The translations under genes and the position numbers were made by a program. From contig NW_025933422.1 of assembly GCF_000764305.2 (NCBI RefSeq), forward strand, positions 328,456-392,455: 64,000 nt of DNA, read 5' to 3'. Positions 59,651 to 64,000 of the stretch are shown in pieces. Below the pieces are notes generated by a model that ran no database searches, was not told the DNA's origin, and saw nothing but the letters and a program-made list of their open reading frames with translations. The DNA comes from Hyalella azteca. Lineage: Eukaryota > Arthropoda > Malacostraca > Amphipoda > Hyalellidae. Every line of letters starts with the position of its first letter. Positions within the stretch are counted from its first letter, which is position 1.

Positions 59651-59778
59651 TTAGAGAAGTGTTACCTGTTGCGCTGAGAGGTCCGGCGTATCTGTGGCTC
59701 CTGGTGGATTCTAGTTGCGCGAGCGACACGTGTTGAGTCAGTTCGACAATTTCGCCTCTTCATTGCAAAAATATTACG
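59650..59778 (+). other. probable non-coding first exon ending at a strong splice donor
   Basis: Downstream of the TATA box, about 130 bp of G+C-richer sequence contains no ATG and ends at ACG|GTAAGT (donor at 59779), a near-consensus 5' splice site. This is the pattern of a short untranslated leader exon. The remainder of the gene would lie to the right and may run past the window. Confidence 0.5.
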
Positions 59779-60947
59779 GTAAGTAAATCTTATAGCTGAA
59801 TAAAATTATATTTTATCAAAATAAGAAAAGAGTGACGCCAAATCATCAGATCCTGGTGAAAAAACGGACCTTGAAGAGACACCAGCTGGAGATTTAATAA
59901 TTAACCATTTTAATAAACCATTATTCACGTAGTAATCGAAATGATCGTTTCGAATAAGAGTTACTCGGCTTCCTTTGATAACAGAACTTGCGATTACTGC
60001 GCAGAGATTAGGTCTTCAGATTATGGTTGACTGGAGAAAAATCGTTCGTAGTGCAAGTTGATGAATCCTGAAATTTTATGCCAATAAAACTTATCAACTT
60101 ATACTTGATATAATTATACATATATATGTATATAAATACTTATACTATATACTTGTACAACTTACTGCGCTTTGCTGAAAGCTACCAACTTGTTACGTCG
60201 TCCGATGTTAATTTGCGTTGTGCAGGATAAACTGAAGCTCTGGCCAGCATAAGGGCTTGTAAAGTCAACAAATATGTATGCGTATTGTCTCGGGACATAC
60301 CACGTGCGAATTAATACTTTTCATTAGATATTGAAGTAAAAGTTTCAATAGAAATCCTGAATTTAACTCAAGGAACATTTCTGCTTAATGGCTGAAATCG
60401 CGGTCGTCAGTTTAGTTTATTTTCTTGTGCCATTTTGTTTTTCAAGTACTCATGTTTGATAGCCAGGCAATTGTAAGGTTTTTCATTTCAGCTCACAAAT
60501 AATGTGCTCTGTCTGAGGCCCCTACAATAATAATTTTCAGGCCTAATTTCCAGTAGGCTGTAACTACTTCCGAATTAAATTCGTCAGAATTCATGACAGT
60601 TTTCCAGCTACGGTTAAGTCGCCTTTTTGTCGCCGCGCATTATAAGTTCTTGATATTTTGGCCTGACAAGCACCTGAACTTATCGGTCGTGCCGTCCTGG
60701 ACAGGATATTACGCTATTTATCAAATAGCGTCAAAGATGAGGTAAAGTCGAACGCGGTCGCCCAGCGATTAGTGAGAACGCATCGCTTGCTTAGCCGCTA
60801 AGCCTCTCACCTAAAAAAAATCAACAGCTTTCGGTCATCGTATTAGGAAAGTTTATTTGCACTTCGTTGTTTACGGTCTCTGAAAATTAGTATAATTTTT
60901 TATACCTTTTACATATTTTGCTCATGACTCCAAATGTATTTTTTCAG

Positions 60948-61058
60948 TTTTCACATTACTTTGGAATCCAAGCGGAGCTCTTTTACTCGCCTATCAACTG
61001 CAAGAACCTCCGACAATGAGTACGGCGACGAGTTCAGAGAAAATTGTTGATAATTGAA
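60948..61058 (+). other. possible second exon (leader plus start codon) of the gene driven from 59.6 kb
   Basis: A T-rich tract ending TTTTTTCAG precedes this segment, 1.2 kb after the donor at 59779. It contains ATGAGTACGGCGACGAG in good context (-3 A), but that frame closes after 13 codons (MSTATSSEKIVDN). Unless a donor inside it is used, it is a leader exon or a coincidence. Confidence 0.22.
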
Positions 61059-62102
61059 CTCACTAGAGGAATTCGTTCACAACAGTGCAAACTTTGCATT
61101 GCTTTGTTTCATGATGTAACAAATTTTGAGTATACGTCTTGTAAACTTGTAGGATTTGAAGTTGAAAGTTTTTTTTTCATTTGAAAATTTTAAGCGTAAG
61201 TATAAAAAGTGTTTGAAAGAATCTCCTGCCAAAAATTTTTATTGGTCCAGAGTGAAATTTCTTTAGACTTTCCAAGATTCTATATGTATCCAAACTTGGA
61301 TTTTGGAGCTTCCTAGAGCACAACTGACTGGATTATTTACAAAAAATATGGAGACGACAGTTTAGGGTTCGATATAACCGAAATTATTTATCGAAATATT
61401 TACAATCAAACAAACGAGCAAAAACTTCAGTCTGGCTGATGCCTTTTGTGCTCAAGGTCGGGAAAATGGCGAATTGGATTACCAGTTTTTCGTGGCTCCT
61501 TCGGGAATTTTATGTTTATATTGTCAAGGGAGAAAAACAAAACTCCATTCCAGAAGAAAATATCGTTGTTATTCCCTACCAAAGAGCTTTGGTGAACTAT
61601 CGAAAACTCCATGTGCCCAAAAATCTATTTACAACGCAAGCCCTTGGGGTAGCGCTAGGGTGCATACGGTGAAGGACATATATTCCATGTTCTTAAACAC
61701 GAGGTAGAAGTGAACTAAATGAAGTAGCTGTAACCTCAGTAGTTTGGAGTTGTGAAGTATTTTTACTATATAGGGAAAAGTGCATTTCATTCCTGTTGCG
61801 CAAATATTTTTCTCTGAAAATTCAATCAAGTATATCGGGAAACCAACATGCAGCTTTCAGCATAATTTTGTGTAAAACTGGGAAGTATATTTAATCCTGG
61901 AAGGATAACGTGATGGCGATAAAGAACAGCAATTTATTCGTGATAATTTAGAAAAAGTAAAAATACAAACATAAAATGAATGTGAGCTGACGCCATCTAT
62001 CCATTGATCACTCCAGCCATACTGCCCCTGTAAGCCAAACGATATTTTAAGCCTAAATGGAAAAAATACCGTACAAATAACTATAACATGACAAAACTTG
62101 CA

Positions 62103-62258
62103 ACAAGTCCAGCAGCTATCTCAATCAATCGTCAGTTAGGAAAGATCGGGTTCAAAGGGTAGGATCCTCTGTGGAATCAAGTCACAAAAAGTACAAGAAT
62201 CGACACAAGCCTTGGGCCTATTTCTTCAGGGCCGACACTTCTATTCTAATGTCATATT
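62103..62258 (+). mobile_element. LINE 3' tail fragment, third copy
   Basis: It starts at AAGTCCAGCAGCTATCTCAA, just after the ORF2 stop of the 49-kb copy, and runs through the diverged tail hairpin AAGCC-TT-GGGCCTATTTCTTC to a TTCTATTCTAATG end. Confidence 0.8.
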
Positions 62259-62259
62259 T

Positions 62260-64000
62260 GTAATTCTGACTCATTCAGTCCAGCATGCTTGCCTCTTTCT
62301 CTGCAACCAAAATCTTTTTAATAAACCCGTTCTGACCATGTTTATGGGGTCATTTTCGCCCAGCGTTCACCCACTGCCCTCCAGTCCATCCGCAGGTGGC
62401 AAGACTGTCCACCCCGGCTACAGTACAAGACCAACAACTGCGCTGGAGATTCCTTTAATATTTTAGCCTCTGCAAGAGACGACGTTCATTGTTCTGGCGC
62501 TCTGTCAAGCATCACTACCTCTCTATAGTCGCGTGGAAACTCTGAGAAAGTAACTTGAAGATTTGCACATTTATGAAAAGAAGTTATTTCTTGCATTTTG
62601 CTCATTTGTTATTAAAATAAATTCGTCTCCTGAAAACGAAAAAATCGAAAAAAATTCATTGTTTGTGACGAAAAAATTGTTAAAAATAAGGAAATTTTGA
62701 TGCTGATACACACTAAAACAGTCCAATTTATCCCATTTCATGCCCACAGTTTCTGCTGTAGCATAAGTCATGTCCTCAGTTAATGCTGTAGCATAAGTCA
62801 TGCCCACAATTAGTGCCGTGGCATGCTCAGTTAGCAGGACTCTAAACATTATCATAGTTCGCTCATGGCACTCAGAAGTAGACATTTAAAATAAAAACTA
62901 GTAATCTAAACCTATTAATAATTTATTGCTTCAGTAATCACTCACGAACAATTATTATCTCGAAAAAAAAAAATAATTCACGAATTATTTACTAATTTCA
63001 ATGAGGTTATAGGATGCGATATTTACATCATCAAAACCACAATTTTCAGTCCCTGTTGCTCACTTCTTCAATGTTTACATTCACTCATTGTCAGAAAATG
63101 ATACTGGACTGCAAACAGACGCATGATGGTATCGTATCGTAAACATCGATCTAAGCTTGAAGGTTTCATGGTTATTCAACAATTTTCGCATTTGAAATAT
63201 AATCAGATTTTTTCTTATAAAAGCTCAACAACGTCCAAACTTTTGAGTTTTGAATGATGTCCTACCAATAACAGAGTTTAAATTCGCTAAGTTTTAACTT
63301 AGAGCAGTAAAATGTAACGGTTAAAACTTTTCGAGAAATAACATGAAATCGATTCAGTTCTATGAGTAACATGTACGAAAATATCATTTACACTTATCAT
63401 ATTATGGACTGAATATTGGTATGCAGCATTCCCAGTTGCACGCCAACGCGGTCGTAGCTATCCTTGCTATTCTTCTCAAGTGCCAACAATTTCTGTTGAA
63501 ATAAAGTCAACTCGTGTATAAATATTAATTTGATGACAAGAATACTTAAACTAGATCCGAAATCAAATTTAGGTTGGAAGTTTATAATATAGATCGCCAA
63601 TTTAGCACAGTTCACACACTCATTAAAAGATGAATTTTTTTACCGGAGGCATATGCCAGCAAAGCATAATTACGTCGTTCCGTTTGCACAACATTCTTTA
63701 CACGCATTTTACCGAATTACCAACAAAATACGGTGAGCTGGGGTTCCATTGCACTTTGGCTCCATGGATAGGCATGTACATTGAGTACAATAATACGCCG
63801 CATATATATAAATATACGCATGGATTACATGCCTTACGCAATTATCCATTCATGAAGTATATTTATATTGTGCTTCTACCGCAAGCAGTAGCCTCACAAT
63901 CTCAATGGCCATTAAAGCCTTGGCCTGGCGCCCGGCCGGCCTGTGGCCCTCATGCATTGTTGATGCGCCTGTGGACTTGAATTTATGACACGCAATTTAT
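62260..64000. other. 1.7 kb without supported gene
   Basis: A few repeats of GCTGTAGCATAAGTCATG lie at 62755-62825. A G+C-rich patch near 63920-63960 (GGCGCCCGGCCGGCC) falls in an open 116-codon frame (63630-63980) with no recognisable domain. Confidence 0.4.

Noticed and set aside
61439..61707. Two overlapping 77-codon frames on +
   Set aside because: They overlap each other in different frames, have no recognisable motif and no convincing splice sites.

Overview
This window reads as nuclear DNA of an invertebrate animal, most likely an arthropod. The basis is spliced genes with GT-AG introns, an AT-rich background, many minisatellites, and SINE, LINE, LTR and hAT-type transposon remnants. 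A crustacean is my guess from the protein flavour and repeat style; nothing in the sequence proves it.

One gene is firmly recognisable: the Mediator subunit MED26 on the + strand. It has four visible coding exons (8224-8298, 9644-9718, 10211-11951, 12355-12605) whose phases join perfectly. They encode the TFIIS N-terminal (LW-type) helical domain, a long disordered Ser/Pro-rich middle and the conserved C-terminal Mediator-binding end. The first coding exon was not found and may lie upstream of the window. A second real gene is an 867-codon uninterrupted reading frame at 50263-52866 (+), followed by AATAAA at 53029. It encodes an acidic, Ser/Thr/Glu-rich protein with a C-terminal coiled coil that I do not recognise. 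Weaker gene evidence consists of a TATA/CCAAT/CRE-type promoter with a non-coding first exon at 59.49-59.78 kb (+), a possible terminal exon at 56942-57068 with its own AATAAA, a possible terminal exon at 49400-49578, and a coding-like frame at 55727-56047.

Layout: 1-5.6 kb holds nested transposons (a hAT element inside a foldback MITE) and a 1483-bp near-identical tandem duplication. 5.6-8.2 kb is mostly plain AT-rich DNA. 8.2-14.8 kb is MED26 and its probable 3' UTR. 15.0-17.9 kb holds a perfect hairpin and several tRNA-derived SINEs. 18.5-20.9 kb holds a decayed minus-strand LINE split by a solo LTR. 21.06-22.83 kb is a chain of tandem arrays. 23-50 kb is largely intergenic with many minisatellites (25, 25, 19, 44, 19, 23, 21 and 35 bp units), a CpG-rich island near 32.7 kb, an inverted duplication (33.1/34.8 kb) and a SINE carrying a 529-bp insertion at 42.5-43.2 kb. 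54.7-64 kb carries more dispersed repeats, a 36-bp minisatellite, the promoter and a third LINE tail.

The main system-level observation is a LINE/SINE partnership. The 3' tails of the LINE copies and of the tRNA-headed SINE copies share one sequence ending in a small hairpin. Its stem is kept while its loop differs, which is what a LINE reverse transcriptase that recognises its template's tail would select for.
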